DNA of 64,000 nucleotides from Pseudomonas cichorii (lineage in GTDB: Bacteria; Pseudomonadota; Gammaproteobacteria; Pseudomonadales; Pseudomonadaceae), in the NCBI RefSeq assembly GCF_015471405.1, contig NZ_BLVZ01000002.1, positions 310,001 to 374,000 of the forward strand, read 5' to 3'. This document shows positions 9,613 through 19,795 of this stretch, one piece after another (the first letter of the stretch is position 1; every line of letters begins with the position of its first letter). The translations under genes and the position numbers were made by a program. The notes beneath the pieces are model-generated. The model was not told where the DNA came from. It ran no database searches and saw only the letters and a list, made by a program, of their open reading frames with translations.

Positions 9613-11040
9613 TTACTCAGCCAATTTGAAGGTAATGAAACTTGCTCGCCCCTGACGCAGAACGCGCATGGAGACGGAACGATCCTTGGGAAGACTCTTG
9701 GCGACCTCGGTAAATTGCTTCGCCGAAACGATGGCCTGATTGTTCAGGTGAGTGATCACGTCACCCGCCTGCAGACCGATCAAGGCAGCAGGACCACCCT
9801 GAACCTCCTTGATGACCACTCCACCCTTGAGGTCGAAGCTTTTCTTCTGCTCGGCGGTCAGCTCTATCACCGAAACCCCAAGGCGGTTGCTGCTGCGCTC
9901 GGCAGCAGAACCCGAAGAGCCCATTTCCTGACCTTCGTCCGGCAGCGCTCCGACGGTGACCGTCAGATTCTGACGTTTGCCATCACGGATCACTTCAAGC
10001 TCGGCCTTGCTGCCGTCCTTGAGATTGCCGATCAGGTGAGGAAGGTCGGCGGACATGACAATCGGCTGGCCGTTGGCGCTGAGGATTACATCACCGACCT
10101 GCAAGCCACCCTTGGCAGCCGGGCCATCTTCAAGCACCTGGGCAACCAGGGCGCCAGCAGGCTTGTCCAGACCGAAAGACTCGGCCAGGTCCTTGTTGAC
10201 CTCCTGAATCACAACGCCCAGCCAACCGCGGTTGACCTTGCCATTGGTCTTGAGCTGATTGGCGACATCCATGGCCACGTCGATCGGAATCGCGAACGAC
10301 AGCCCCATGAAACCGCCGGAGCGGGTAAAGATCTGCGAGTTGATACCAACCACTTCACCAGCCATGTTGAACAGCGGACCACCCGAGTTACCCGGGTTGA
10401 TCGCTACGTCGGTCTGGATGAACGGTACATAAGTATCGTTCGGCAGGCTGCGGCCTTTGGCGCTGACGATGCCCTTGGTAACCGAATGGTCAAAACCGAA
10501 CGGCGAACCGATAGCCAGTACCCACTCGCCTACTTTCAGCTTGTTGGAATTACCCAGCTTGGCGGTAGGCAGGTTCTTGCCATCGATCTTCAGAACGGCA
10601 ACGTCGGTACGCGGATCGGTACCGACCAGCTTGGCCTTCAACTCACTGCGATCGGAGAGACGCACAATGATCTCATCGGCGCCATCAATCACGTGGTTAT
10701 TGGTAAGGACGTAGCCGTCACCGGAAATAATGAACCCCGACCCCAGCGACTGCGCTTCGCGCTGACGATCGCCCTTTCCGGGGGCACGAGATCCAGGCGG
10801 CATGCTGCGCTCGAGAAACTCGCGAAGCATGGGTGGCAGGCCTTCCATATCAGGAACCTGAGCGGCCATTGCACGATCAGGCATTTTCTGGCGGGTACTG
10901 ATATTCACTACCGCAGGCGATGCCTGCTCAACCAGCACAGTGAAATCCGGCAAATCCTCGGCCTGAGCCACAGCGACCTGGCCGAGCATCATCATGGCGG
11001 CAATCAGTGAAACATAAGATTTCAAGCGTGGTATCGACAT
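9613..11040 (-). CDS. mucD: Periplasmic DegP-type serine protease MucD
   Basis: 475 residues from ATG 11040, which begins a Sec signal peptide (cleavage near AVAQA-ED, residues 26-29). HtrA-family protease and chaperone that removes misfolded envelope proteins and restrains AlgU activation of alginate genes. The catalytic triad is His116 (TNNHVIDG), Asp146 (TDVAVLKI) and Ser219 (NPGNSGGPL); two PDZ domains follow (about 265-360 and 385-470). A longer upstream open frame lacks a plausible start and is not used. It sits downstream of mucB after a 310-base gap where P. aeruginosa has mucC. Confidence 0.97.
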   Translation of the reverse strand: MSIPRLKSYVSLIAAMMMLGQVAVAQAEDLPDFTVLVEQASPAVVNISTRQKMPDRAMAAQVPDMEGLPPMLREFLERSMPPGSRAPGKGDRQREAQSLGSGFIISGDGYVLTNNHVIDGADEIIVRLSDRSELKAKLVGTDPRTDVAVLKIDGKNLPTAKLGNSNKLKVGEWVLAIGSPFGFDHSVTKGIVSAKGRSLPNDTYVPFIQTDVAINPGNSGGPLFNMAGEVVGINSQIFTRSGGFMGLSFAIPIDVAMDVANQLKTNGKVNRGWLGVVIQEVNKDLAESFGLDKPAGALVAQVLEDGPAAKGGLQVGDVILSANGQPIVMSADLPHLIGNLKDGSKAELEVIRDGKRQNLTVTVGALPDEGQEMGSSGSAAERSSNRLGVSVIELTAEQKKSFDLKGGVVIKEVQGGPAALIGLQAGDVITHLNNQAIVSAKQFTEVAKSLPKDRSVSMRVLRQGRASFITFKLAE

Positions 11041-11350
11041 ACGGCTCCCGTTAACAACGAGCAAAGTTAAGCAGTACAGAGCGACTGACTCAAAGACCCC
11101 ATGCGCCGCATTCGGATGCGGCGCTATCCTTGGGTCAGCTTTTTGGCCCCACAAACGACAAAGGCCAGAGCTGCAAGGCTGTGACCTATAGAAAAAAACG
11201 AGATTTTTTGCAACTTGCAAACCTCACCAAACATTTCAGTATCTCTGCCAAAGGCCAGGTTAACTGCGGTCTGGCGGCTTATCGGGCCCAAGATGAAACC
11301 TTTTACACATCCCGGGCACTGACCTCGTTTCCAGAGCTACTTATCCAGAA
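11041..11350 (-). other. mucB-mucD spacer without mucC
   Basis: A 310-base region between mucB and mucD. It contains no open frame that resembles MucC. A 10-bp-stem GC-rich hairpin (about 11104-11123, arms GCGCCGCAT and ATGCGGCGC) lies 60-80 bases upstream of mucD. The AT-rich stretch at 11185-11240 could hold a promoter specific for mucD, but no convincing -35/-10 pair was identified. Confidence 0.5.
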
Positions 11351-12310
11351 CTACTTGTTGCTGGCCTGCACATCGGCACTGCGCATCGACAAGGCTACAT
11401 GCTCGGCAGTCCCCATAGGGATCTCGCCAACCACAGTCACCATGACGACGCCCTTGGGCGTGGTAAGCCTGCGGGACACGGCAACGGTAGGCCCCAACTG
11501 GGTACGAATATCCGTACTGGTGCCGTCACTCACCGACTCAATGAATACCGAAAAACGTGCAAGACCATCGCCATACATCAGGCTGGTGACCAATGCCTTC
11601 GACGCCGGATCCTTGCGCGATGAACTGCTGCTGAGCTCAAAGCCAGGCGGCAGCCACTCGGAACGCCACGCAACAGGCGCGCTCGCAGGTTCGGCCTTGG
11701 CCTTGGCGACACTCACCGGCTTGCAGTCGGAACTTGGTTGCAGCGACTCGGCAGAAGGAGCGACGGTATCGAGTTCAGTGAACTGGAAGCGCTCCAGCAA
11801 CTGACCTTTTTCGCTCAACAGAAGCGATTTCAGAGGCAGACCGGTCTCGTTATCCACATGCAGTTCGATGCCGTATCGGTGCTGATCCTTGGGCGTCATC
11901 GCAACAATGGTAGCCGCCCGACCCGCAACCCTGGACTTGCCGACAATGGTCATGTCGTACCAGGCCGAGAGCTTTTTGGTATCGAATACACGTGCTGTCG
12001 AATCGGAAGGGTTGGCAACGCCCGACACCAGTGTGCCACTGACACATTGGGTCAAGCCGTCAACGCGAGAGACCTCCTGAGCAGAACCATCAAGCTGGAG
12101 CAGCCGCTCGCGAACCTTACCGTCGGCAACGCTGTGCCAGATACGGTGAGTGGAGAAGCTGCCATTACGTTCGTAAACGAAAGTACCTTGATAGCTCTGC
12201 TGCTGATTGGCCTGCGCAAGACGCTTGAACATGTCTTGCGCATCATCTGCATGCGCGGGAAGGACAAGCCATCCACCAAGCAAAAGCGGTAATAGAGGGA
12301 CGGCTCGCAT
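11351..12310 (-). CDS. mucB: Sigma-factor regulatory protein MucB (RseB family)
   Basis: 319 residues with an N-terminal signal peptide (MRAVPLLPLLLGGWLVLPAHA). MucB binds the periplasmic part of the anti-sigma factor MucA and shields it from AlgW cleavage, releasing it on lipid/LPS signals. RseB-type features: LAQANQQQSYQGTFVYERNG at the N-terminal lipoprotein-like domain and a C-terminal domain with SEWLPPGFELSSSS. Eight bases separate it from mucA, so the two form one unit. Confidence 0.95.
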   Translation of the reverse strand: MRAVPLLPLLLGGWLVLPAHADDAQDMFKRLAQANQQQSYQGTFVYERNGSFSTHRIWHSVADGKVRERLLQLDGSAQEVSRVDGLTQCVSGTLVSGVANPSDSTARVFDTKKLSAWYDMTIVGKSRVAGRAATIVAMTPKDQHRYGIELHVDNETGLPLKSLLLSEKGQLLERFQFTELDTVAPSAESLQPSSDCKPVSVAKAKAEPASAPVAWRSEWLPPGFELSSSSSRKDPASKALVTSLMYGDGLARFSVFIESVSDGTSTDIRTQLGPTVAVSRRLTTPKGVVMVTVVGEIPMGTAEHVALSMRSADVQASNK

Positions 12311-12318
12311 GATCCTCC

Positions 12319-12912
12319 TTAACGGTTTTCCAGGCTGGCAGCACGTGCGTATGGCAGCGCGCTTTCAGTACCCTTCAACGCTGCTTCCTGAGCGTGTTGA
12401 CGCAGATAACCTGGCAGACGCTGATCGCCTTCACCGGCTTGCCCCTGCAAGACACCATTGGCCATAGGGCCTGTGGCTTGCTCGGTGCTTTCAGTGTAAC
12501 CGGCCAGTACTGCCGGGCCTTTTACTTGCGGTACAGACAGATTGGCAGGCTGTTGAACCTGCTGGGCCAACTGGGCACCTGCAATCTCGTCCTGATTGTA
12601 GAGACGAACACCAGCCAGAACGGCAACAGTCACCGAAGCGGCAACAGCCAGACGGCCAAGAGTGCGCCACGGACCGCGAGCGGCCTTGAGCGGGCTGACT
12701 TCATCGGCGATTGCGGCAGACACAGCAGCCGAAATATCCAGATGAGGCATCAACAACTCTTTATGCATGGCAGCACGTGCAACCTGATAACGCGACCACG
12801 TTGCACGTGTCTCGGCGTCGTCAAGGGCATTCAGTACCCGACGCAATTCCAATTCATCCGCTTCGTTATCCATCACTGCGGACAGCGATTCCTGCAGGGC
12901 TTCACGACTCAT
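12319..12912 (-). CDS. mucA: Anti-sigma factor MucA
   Basis: 197 residues. MucA holds AlgU inactive at the inner membrane. The cytoplasmic RseA-type N-terminus (MSREALQESLSAVMDNEADE) binds sigma, a single membrane segment lies near residues 85-105 (LGRLAVAASVTVAVLAGVRL), and the rest is periplasmic, where MucB binds and AlgW cuts. The frame is full length with no mucoid-type truncation. Confidence 0.96.
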   Translation of the reverse strand: MSREALQESLSAVMDNEADELELRRVLNALDDAETRATWSRYQVARAAMHKELLMPHLDISAAVSAAIADEVSPLKAARGPWRTLGRLAVAASVTVAVLAGVRLYNQDEIAGAQLAQQVQQPANLSVPQVKGPAVLAGYTESTEQATGPMANGVLQGQAGEGDQRLPGYLRQHAQEAALKGTESALPYARAASLENR

Positions 12913-12944
12913 GGCGGTTTCCTCTCTTGGCTATCGCCGCTGTC

Positions 12945-13526
12945 TCAGGATTCCTGCAACAACGGCTGCAGGGCTTTATCGATGGCTTCCCGAGCGCGGA
13001 AGATCCGGGAGCGCACGGTACCAACAGGACATTGCATGACGCTCGCAATGTCTTCGTAACTCAGACCATCGAATTCACGCAAAGTTAGTGCAGTGCGCAA
13101 ATCTTCCGGGAGAAGCTGGATGGTCCGATGGACTGTGCCCTCGATCTCATCCCTCAACAATGCACGTTCCGGCGATTCGATGTCCTTGAGGCCATGATCG
13201 CCATCGTAGAACTCCGCATCTTCAGACCTTACATCGCTATCTGGCGGTCGCCGACCGCGCGACACCAAATAGTTTTTCGCCGTGTTGATGGCGATGCGGT
13301 ACAGCCATGTATAGAAGGCGCTGTCACCGCGAAAGTTTCCAAGCGCACGGTAGGCCTTGATAAAGGCTTCCTGTGCAACATCCTGAGCCTCATGGGTGTC
13401 GTGCACGAATCGCACGATCAACCCTAGAATCTTGTGCTGATACTTCAGCACCAACAGATCAAATGCTCGCGTGTCACCGCGCTGAACGCGCTCGACAAGC
13501 TGCTGATCCTCTTCCTGGGTTAGCAT
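12945..13526 (-). CDS. algU: Extracytoplasmic-function sigma factor AlgU (RpoE/AlgT)
   Basis: 193 residues from ATG 13526 (MLTQEEDQQLVERVQRGD). AlgU directs envelope-stress and alginate genes. Region 2 contains FDLLVLKYQHKILGLIVRFV, DVAQEAFIKAYRALGNFRGD and FYTWLYRIAINTAKN; region 4 contains LREFDGLSYEDIASVMQCPV followed by GTVRSRIFRARE. An upstream in-frame start at 13568 would add non-homologous residues. Transcription from an AlgU-type promoter at 13587-13612 implies positive autoregulation. Confidence 0.98.
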   Translation of the reverse strand: MLTQEEDQQLVERVQRGDTRAFDLLVLKYQHKILGLIVRFVHDTHEAQDVAQEAFIKAYRALGNFRGDSAFYTWLYRIAINTAKNYLVSRGRRPPDSDVRSEDAEFYDGDHGLKDIESPERALLRDEIEGTVHRTIQLLPEDLRTALTLREFDGLSYEDIASVMQCPVGTVRSRIFRAREAIDKALQPLLQES

Positions 13527-13586
13527 GAACACTCCTCGTTGAGCCTGGAGGGGTGTTGCATCAGCCATCGTTCAGGCTTGCAAACA

Positions 13587-13612
13587 TAGACTCGGGCTTT
13601 TCGCAAAAGTTC
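13587..13612 (-). promoter_or_regulatory. AlgU-dependent promoter (P1) of algU-mucABD
   Basis: On the minus strand, GAACTT (13612-13607) is followed after 16 bases by TCTA (13590-13587). This is the AlgU/sigma-E consensus GAACTT-N16/17-TCTRA, and the spacer (TTGCGAAAAGCCCGAG) closely resembles the known algU P1 promoter of P. aeruginosa. It lies about 60 bases upstream of the algU start codon. Confidence 0.9.
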
Positions 13613-14111
13613 TCCCCTTCCAAGCAAGTTTCCTGCGGGTACTCATTTGACCCGCACGAAAAACGCAGCTCGAACAAGTCGGCTGCGTGAATAGTCTTGT
13701 CGGCGGCTGCGCTGTCGATGATGGGTCGACCTCGCGCAAGCCGTCGCTGTCCTTTACAGGCAACCCGCTATTGAGCCTGGGCCTCATTAAAAAGTTCCCT
13801 GGATCAAAACACAGGTGCAAGACACATACTGCTACCTTTGCGACCAAATCAATCCGGTGATTGACCACCGGCTACCGGCTCGACGGAAAACGGTATGCAT
13901 GACGTCAGGGACTGGCGCACAATCCAGCCCCGCACTGGTCTCACAATGCCATGAAAGCGAGGCTATTGTGCCGATACCCCCTTACTTATACTAGGGCCTG
14001 TTGCCGTTTCAGCACGAACTGTATTGCTGCGCAAAATTCAGCCTGCCCGGCCGTGTAAAAAGCCGTGTTGAAACCACAGAACCTGATGGCCGCCAAAGGC
14101 AGAATTCATAC
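13613..14111. other. Divergent intergenic region algU-nadB
   Basis: About 500 bases with the AlgU promoter at its left edge. Short open frames exist on the minus strand (for example 13572-13868) but have neither a ribosome-binding site nor a familiar product. A TATACT hexamer near 13986 could be the -10 box of nadB. No repeat was seen. Confidence 0.45.
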
Positions 14112-15728
14112 ATGAGTCAACATTTTCAGCACGATGTACTGGTGATTGGCAGCGGTGCGGCGGGATTGAGTCTGGCGCTGACCCTTCCCGGACATTTGCG
14201 CATCGCGGTCCTGAGCAAGGGCGACCTGTCCAACGGTTCGACATTCTGGGCCCAGGGCGGCGTTGCTGCCGTACTCGATGACACCGACACCGTAGAGTCT
14301 CATGTCGAAGACACACTCAATGCCGGTGGCGGTCTCTGCAATGAAGAAGCGGTACGTTTCACGGTAGAACACAGCCGTGAGTCGATCCAGTGGCTGATCG
14401 ATCAGGGCGTTCCGTTCACTCGCGGCGATCATTCGGACACCGAAGAAAGCAGTTTCGAATTCCACCTGACCCGCGAAGGCGGCCACAGCCATCGCCGGAT
14501 CATCCATGCGGCCGACGCTACCGGAGCCGCCATTTTCAAGACGCTGTTCGAGCAGGCCAGCAAACGTCCGAATATCGAACTGCTGGATCAGCGCGCCGCC
14601 ATCGACCTGATCACTGAACGACGCCTGGGCCTGACAGGCCAGCGCTGCCTCGGCGCTTATGTGCTCAACCGCAAGACGGGGGAAGTCGACACCTATGGTG
14701 CCCGCTTTACCATCCTGGCCTCGGGCGGTGCGGCGAAGGTTTACCTCTATACCAGCAACCCCGACGGTGCCTGTGGTGACGGCATCGCCATGGCCTGGCG
14801 CTCCGGTTGCCGGGTCGCGAATCTGGAATTCAACCAGTTTCACCCAACCTGCCTCTATCACCCACAAGCCAAGAGCTTCCTGATTACTGAAGCGCTGCGT
14901 GGCGAGGGAGCCTATCTCAAGCTGCCCAACGGCGAGCGCTTCATGCCGCGCTTCGATGAACGCGCCGAACTGGCTCCCCGCGACATAGTCGCCCGCGCCA
15001 TCGACCACGAAATGAAGCGTCTGGGTGTCGATTGCGTCTATCTGGACATCAGCCACAAGCCTGAATCCTTCATCAAGACTCACTTCCCGACCGTCTACGA
15101 GCGCTGCCTGGAATTCTCCATCGACATCACCAGACAGCCAATCCCGGTGGTGCCAGCCGCGCATTACACCTGCGGCGGCGTGATGGTCGACAGCAAGGGC
15201 CGCACCGATGTGCCCGGCCTGTACGCCATCGGCGAAACCAGCTTTACCGGGTTGCACGGTGCCAATCGCATGGCCAGCAACTCACTGCTTGAGTGCTTTG
15301 TCTACGCACGCTCTGCGGCCGCGGACATCGAGGCGCAACTGGCCGAGATTCAGATGCCGGACAACCTGCCCGCCTGGGATGCCAGCCAGGTGACCGACTC
15401 CGATGAAGACGTAATCATTGCGCACAACTGGGACGAACTGCGGCGTTTCATGTGGGACTACGTCGGGATAGTGCGCACCAACAAGCGCTTGCAGCGCGCC
15501 CAGCACCGGGTACGCCTGCTGCTTGATGAAATCGATGAGTTCTACAGCAACTATAAAGTCAGCCGCGACCTGATCGAGTTGCGCAATCTGGCACAAGTGG
15601 CCGAACTGATGATCCGCTCGGCAATGGAGCGCAAAGAAAGCCGCGGCCTTCATTACACGCTGGATTATCCGAACATGCTGCCTCAGGCACTGGACACTAT
15701 TCTGGTACCGCCCACCTACGCGGGCTGA
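14112..15728 (+). CDS. nadB: L-aspartate oxidase NadB
   Basis: 538 residues from ATG 14112. NadB oxidises L-aspartate to iminoaspartate, the first step of de novo NAD synthesis. The FAD-binding motif [15 protein letters not shown] is at the N-terminus (10-24), followed by [33 protein letters not shown] around the active site, HPTCL and the C-terminal [15 protein letters not shown]. It is distinguished from fumarate reductase and SdhA by the absence of the His-flavinylation site. The last 32 bases overlap the end of ygfX on the opposite strand. Confidence 0.97.
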   Translation: MSQHFQHDVLVIGSGAAGLSLALTLPGHLRIAVLSKGDLSNGSTFWAQGGVAAVLDDTDTVESHVEDTLNAGGGLCNEEAVRFTVEHSRESIQWLIDQGVPFTRGDHSDTEESSFEFHLTREGGHSHRRIIHAADATGAAIFKTLFEQASKRPNIELLDQRAAIDLITERRLGLTGQRCLGAYVLNRKTGEVDTYGARFTILASGGAAKVYLYTSNPDGACGDGIAMAWRSGCRVANLEFNQFHPTCLYHPQAKSFLITEALRGEGAYLKLPNGERFMPRFDERAELAPRDIVARAIDHEMKRLGVDCVYLDISHKPESFIKTHFPTVYERCLEFSIDITRQPIPVVPAAHYTCGGVMVDSKGRTDVPGLYAIGETSFTGLHGANRMASNSLLECFVYARSAAADIEAQLAEIQMPDNLPAWDASQVTDSDEDVIIAHNWDELRRFMWDYVGIVRTNKRLQRAQHRVRLLLDEIDEFYSNYKVSRDLIELRNLAQVAELMIRSAMERKESRGLHYTLDYPNMLPQALDTILVPPTYAG

Positions 15729-16161
15729 ATTTCAGACGTACGCGCAGGCGTCGGTGGGTATCCGGCGTCAGCGCATCGCAGGGAATGCAGATACTTTTCA
15801 TGTAGCGCCCGGCTCGTCCCTCTTTTACGGAACGAAAGCGCAAGATGACGACCCATGGCAGGGCCAGGCTGTCACGACAGAGCTGCACGGGCTGCCAGCC
15901 GCCCTGCTCACTCCACAACTGCCAGCCCTTGCGATCACGCCGCAAGGCGGTGACTGCCGAGCGGCGAGCAAGCAGGATCGACCCGGGAACGACCCAAAAA
16001 CCATGGGCCAGACAAAACAGGACGCCGAGCACAGAAGCCCAGCCTGGGATATCGAGCCAATACAGGGCAAAGAGCGCCAGTAGCTGGATACTCAGATACC
16101 CGACCAATAGCAGGCGCGAGGCCTGCCAGTGGCACTCGAAACGATCACTTGGGCTGGACAC
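15697..16161 (-). CDS. ygfX: YgfX family membrane protein
   Basis: 154 residues. Two adjacent membrane segments (about 14-34 and 38-58, [20 protein letters not shown] and [20 protein letters not shown]) are followed by a small soluble domain with [15 protein letters not shown]. This is the layout of E. coli YgfX (also called CptA), which interacts with SdhE and has been linked to cytoskeletal inhibition and pigment regulation. It overlaps sdhE by 17 bases, the standard ygfYX pair, and its 3' end runs 32 bases into nadB antisense. Confidence 0.85.
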   Translation of the reverse strand: MSSPSDRFECHWQASRLLLVGYLSIQLLALFALYWLDIPGWASVLGVLFCLAHGFWVVPGSILLARRSAVTALRRDRKGWQLWSEQGGWQPVQLCRDSLALPWVVILRFRSVKEGRAGRYMKSICIPCDALTPDTHRRLRVRLKFSPRRWAVPE

Positions 16162-16399
16162 GGTCCAGAATCATGCGAACCATGCGCTGTAACTCGGGAT
16201 CTTCGGATTCGGCACGCTGCATGAACCAGCCGAACATGTCCTGATCCTCACAAGTGAGCAGGCGACGATAAAGCTCACGATCTTCTTCATTCAAATCCGG
16301 GTAGACTTCCCGGACAAACGGCACCAGCAGCACGTCCAGTTCAAGCATGCCGCGGCGGCTGTGCCAATAAAGGCGGTTGAGTTCGACGTCTTCGACCAT
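16145..16399 (-). CDS. sdhE: FAD assembly factor SdhE
   Basis: 84 residues from ATG 16399 ([20 protein letters not shown]), the usual length. SdhE promotes covalent flavinylation of succinate dehydrogenase SdhA; the RGMLELD motif carries the residues needed for this. An open frame extends upstream but the family starts here. It is paired with overlapping ygfX. Confidence 0.93.
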   Translation of the reverse strand: MVEDVELNRLYWHSRRGMLELDVLLVPFVREVYPDLNEEDRELYRRLLTCEDQDMFGWFMQRAESEDPELQRMVRMILDRVQPK

Positions 16400-16540
16400 G
16401 GAGCGCTCCTCAAAGTAGGTCGCGAGTATACAGGTGCGAGACGTTTGAGCGAATTGCCCAATGGTCGCAGCAGTTTTCATATACCCATATTCACGACTCG
16501 GCACTATGATGTGCCCCAGACTTTTCCTCTTGCGATGACC

Positions 16541-17482
16541 ATGGCCCACTCAGCTTTCTTCAGCACGCTATCCCATGAGGGCATTCTTGCCGTTCGCGGC
16601 GTGGATGCCAGCAAATTCCTGCAGGGTCAGTTGACCTGCAACCTCAACTACCTGAACGACAGCAAATCCAGCCTGGGTGCCCGCTGCACTCAAAAAGGCC
16701 GTATGCAGTCGAGCTTCCGCATCGTGCTCGAAGGCGATGGCTGCCTGCTGGCAATGGCCAGCGAGCTGATCGAGCCGCAATTGCTGGACCTGAAAAAATA
16801 CGCAGTCTTCTCCAAGTCCAAGCTGACCGACGAGAGCGCAGCGTGGGTGCGATTCGGCCTTCAGGATGGTGACGGCGCCCTGGTCAGCCTCGGGCTCGAC
16901 CTGCCTCAGGACACCGACGCACTGGTGCGCGCCAACAATCTGATTGCCATCCGCACTTCTCCTGCCCGCGCCGAACTCTGGGTTCGTGCCGAACAGGCAG
17001 AGGATGTGAAATCACGACTAGCTGCCCAACTGCCCGAAGGCCCGCTCAATGACTGGCTTCTGGGCCAGATCCGCGCTGGCATCGGCCAGGTAGTAGGTAG
17101 CACTCGCGAAGAATTCATCCCGCAGATGATCAATCTGCAGGCGGTCGGCGGCGTCAGCTTCAAGAAAGGTTGCTACACCGGCCAGGAAATCGTGGCCCGC
17201 ATGCAGTATCTTGGCAAACTCAAGCGCAGGCTTTATCGCCTTACGCTGGAGGCCAGCGAACTTCCCGAACCCGGTACGTCGCTGTTCTCTCCCGTACACA
17301 ACAGCGCCGTGGGCAATGTCGTTATCGCAGCCAACGCCGAGCAAGGCATCGAGTTGCTGGCGGTATTGCAAGCCGATGCCGCGGAAAGCGGCAACCTTCA
17401 TCTCGGCTCGCCAGACGGACCAACCCTGCAATTGAGCGAACTGCCCTACACCCTGGACAGCAAGCTCGAAACCCAGCGTTAA
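16541..17482 (+). CDS. ygfZ: Folate-binding tRNA-modifying protein YgfZ
   Basis: 313 residues (ATG 16541; the ATG at 16535 is equally possible). YgfZ uses tetrahydrofolate to help assemble or repair certain iron-sulfur enzymes, including MiaB. The GcvT-like fold has [20 protein letters not shown] at the N-terminus and the family signature [13 protein letters not shown] around residue 210, with the conserved cysteine. It is divergent from sdhE, another cofactor-assembly gene. Confidence 0.94.
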   Translation: MAHSAFFSTLSHEGILAVRGVDASKFLQGQLTCNLNYLNDSKSSLGARCTQKGRMQSSFRIVLEGDGCLLAMASELIEPQLLDLKKYAVFSKSKLTDESAAWVRFGLQDGDGALVSLGLDLPQDTDALVRANNLIAIRTSPARAELWVRAEQAEDVKSRLAAQLPEGPLNDWLLGQIRAGIGQVVGSTREEFIPQMINLQAVGGVSFKKGCYTGQEIVARMQYLGKLKRRLYRLTLEASELPEPGTSLFSPVHNSAVGNVVIAANAEQGIELLAVLQADAAESGNLHLGSPDGPTLQLSELPYTLDSKLETQR

Positions 17483-17594
17483 GCCGTTACGGCGAACACC
17501 CGCACGTTACAACTGTCACAAAAGCTATCTGGCCTCCTGACGCTTACCCGGCGTCCAGGCGGCCTGAACACCCCCAACGGCTGCGAGATGCAAC

Positions 17595-18416
17595 ATGAGC
17601 AAGATGGCTGACGAGGTGCAGAGAAACCTGATCAAGGCAATCGATAGAGATGCCTTGTTTCTGCCTACCCTGCCAGAGGTAGCCCTGAAAATTCGCCTGG
17701 CTGCCGAAAACACCGAAATAAGCATTGCCGAACTGAGCAAAGTCATCGGCAGTGACACCGCACTGTCCGCACGACTGATCAAGGTTGCCAACAGCCCGTT
17801 GCTGCGCGCCAACTTTGAAGTCAGCGACGTAAACACCGCCATCCGCCGCCTGGGCGTCAATTACACCTGCAACCTGGCCATCGGCCTTGTTGTCGAGCAG
17901 ATGTTTCACGCCAAGTCGGAAGTCATCGAACACAAGATGCGGGAAATCTGGAAGCAGAGCCTGCAAGTGGCCGGGATCAGCTATACCCTGTGTCACCGGC
18001 ACACCAACCTGAAGCCGGATCAGGCCACGCTCGCCGGGCTGATCCACCTCATCGGCATCCTGCCGATCCTGACGTACGCCGAAGACCACTTCGATCTGCT
18101 GTCCGACCCGATCAGCCTCAACCATGTGATCGACAACATTCACCCGATCATCGGCGAACGCCTGCTGCGATCATGGGATTTCCCGGAGCCGCTGGCGGCA
18201 GTGCCGGCGCAGTTCCAGGATTTCACACGGGTGTCCAGAAGTGCCGATTACATCGATCTGGTACAAGTCGCGACCATCCACATCCACAAGAACACCACTC
18301 ACCCCTTCAGCCAGATCGACATTGTCGACCTGCCAGCCTTTCATCAATTACGGCTGAATGTGGCCGGTGGGCTGCTGAGTGCTGAAATGGACGAAGCGAT
18401 GGGCATGCTTTACTGA
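17595..18416 (+). CDS. Stand-alone HDOD domain protein
   Basis: 273 residues. The HDOD domain begins with LFLPTLPEVALKIRLAAEN and continues through SDTALSARLIKVANSPLLR. HDOD proteins lack the metal-binding HD residues of true phosphohydrolases and usually act as signalling scaffolds, for example for motility or c-di-GMP output. No second domain is present. Its end overlaps the end of tctE by seven bases on the opposite strand. No specific role can be assigned. Confidence 0.85.
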   Translation: MSKMADEVQRNLIKAIDRDALFLPTLPEVALKIRLAAENTEISIAELSKVIGSDTALSARLIKVANSPLLRANFEVSDVNTAIRRLGVNYTCNLAIGLVVEQMFHAKSEVIEHKMREIWKQSLQVAGISYTLCHRHTNLKPDQATLAGLIHLIGILPILTYAEDHFDLLSDPISLNHVIDNIHPIIGERLLRSWDFPEPLAAVPAQFQDFTRVSRSADYIDLVQVATIHIHKNTTHPFSQIDIVDLPAFHQLRLNVAGGLLSAEMDEAMGMLY

Positions 18417-19795
18417 AAGGCAGCAAAACTGACTCGCACTTTCAAACCACGCTGCGCCCCGTCATGCAGAGATATCTGCGCCAGGTGGGCGCGGCAGATC
18501 TCACCGACGATCGCCAGCCCCAACCCGGAACCGCTACCCTGTTGATTGCGGCGGTAGAAACGCTCGAAGACCCGCTCGCGGTCTTCCTCTGGAATACCCG
18601 AACCATCGTCCTCGACTTCCAGAATGCAGGGTCCATAAACCCGCAACACAACGTTGCCGCCCACCGGGGTATGCGCCAGAGCATTGTCGATCAGGTTGCT
18701 CAGCAACTCGTTGAGCAACGTCGGCTCGCCACGCAGCCAGACCGGCTCATCAGCCTCAAGCGCCAGCGCAACGCCACGGGAATGAGCCAGTGGCGCCATG
18801 GCCATGCCCAGTTCACGGGCCAACTGGCTCAGATCCAGCTTCTGCACGCCACCTTCGGCAATCGCGCGGGCTCCGTTCTCGATGCGCGCCAGTGACAACA
18901 ACTGGTTGGCCAGAGACGTCAACCGATCCGTCCCTTGGGCTGCGGCCTCAAGGGTTGAACGCCACTGCTGAGGATCGGAATCACGCAAACCAAGCTCGAC
19001 CCGCGCCTTGAGCGCAGCCAGTGGCGTGCGCAATTCATGGGCGGCATCGGCAATGAACTGCGCCTGACGCTCAAACTGCAAACGCAGGCGCTCAGTGAAG
19101 TGGTTGAGCGCATTCACCAGCGGGCGCAGTTCACGCTGCACCTCAACCATAGGCAGAGCGCGCAAGTCATCGGGCTGTCGCTCCTCCACGGCAGTACGCA
19201 GTCGCTCCAGCGGACGCAATGTGGAGCTGACCGTGATCCAGACCAGCAACAAGGCGCCGCCGCCCAGCATCCCCAGACGCAGCAAAGTGTCCGCCATCAG
19301 GCTGCGGGCCATACGCACCCTCGCCTCCTGGGTTTCAGCCACACGAATTTCCGCCATACCGTTCATGCCGGGTTCGCTGACCGGTTTGAGCAGGCTGACC
19401 ACCCGCACATCCTGGCCCAGGTAAACGCCGTTGTAGAACTTGGCGAGTGCCGGGTAATCGTCGGTACGCAAGGTTCCTGAAGGCGGGGAAGGCAGGTTTT
19501 CATAGCCGGAAATCAACGTCTTGTTGATGTCGTTGACCAGGTAATAGATACGCCCTTCGCTGTCATAGGCAAAGGTATCCAGCGCCACATAAGGCACATC
19601 GGCGCTCAGCGTGCCGTCGCGCTGGGTCAACCCGGCAGCGATGGTTCGTGCCGAAGCCAGCAGAGTACGGTCATAGGCCGTGTCGGCCACTTCGCGTCCA
19701 TTCCAGTAGGCGCTCATGCCGCTGGCCAGCATCAACACAATCAGCAGTAATGCCAGGTTCCATAACAGTCGCCAGCGCAGGCTGTCGTTATGCAT
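18410..19795 (-). CDS. tctE: TctE-type sensor histidine kinase
   Basis: 461 residues from ATG 19795, overlapping the regulator stop by eight bases. Two membrane segments (about 10-30 and 175-195) enclose a periplasmic sensor domain (TctE N-terminal type, DTFAYDSEGRIYYLVNDINK). Then come a HAMP-like linker, the phospho-acceptor His253 in DAAHELRTPLAAL, and HATPase boxes NLIDNALAHTP, EDDGSGIPEEDR and GSGLGLAIVGEIC. With the neighbouring regulator it is expected to sense citrate or tricarboxylates and activate the divergent tctCBA genes. Confidence 0.88.
   Translation of the reverse strand: MHNDSLRWRLLWNLALLLIVLMLASGMSAYWNGREVADTAYDRTLLASARTIAAGLTQRDGTLSADVPYVALDTFAYDSEGRIYYLVNDINKTLISGYENLPSPPSGTLRTDDYPALAKFYNGVYLGQDVRVVSLLKPVSEPGMNGMAEIRVAETQEARVRMARSLMADTLLRLGMLGGGALLLVWITVSSTLRPLERLRTAVEERQPDDLRALPMVEVQRELRPLVNALNHFTERLRLQFERQAQFIADAAHELRTPLAALKARVELGLRDSDPQQWRSTLEAAAQGTDRLTSLANQLLSLARIENGARAIAEGGVQKLDLSQLARELGMAMAPLAHSRGVALALEADEPVWLRGEPTLLNELLSNLIDNALAHTPVGGNVVLRVYGPCILEVEDDGSGIPEEDRERVFERFYRRNQQGSGSGLGLAIVGEICRAHLAQISLHDGAQRGLKVRVSFAAFQ

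Noticed and set aside
13572..13868. 98-codon open frame upstream of algU
   Set aside because: It overlaps the AlgU promoter, has no ribosome-binding site and its translation resembles no family.
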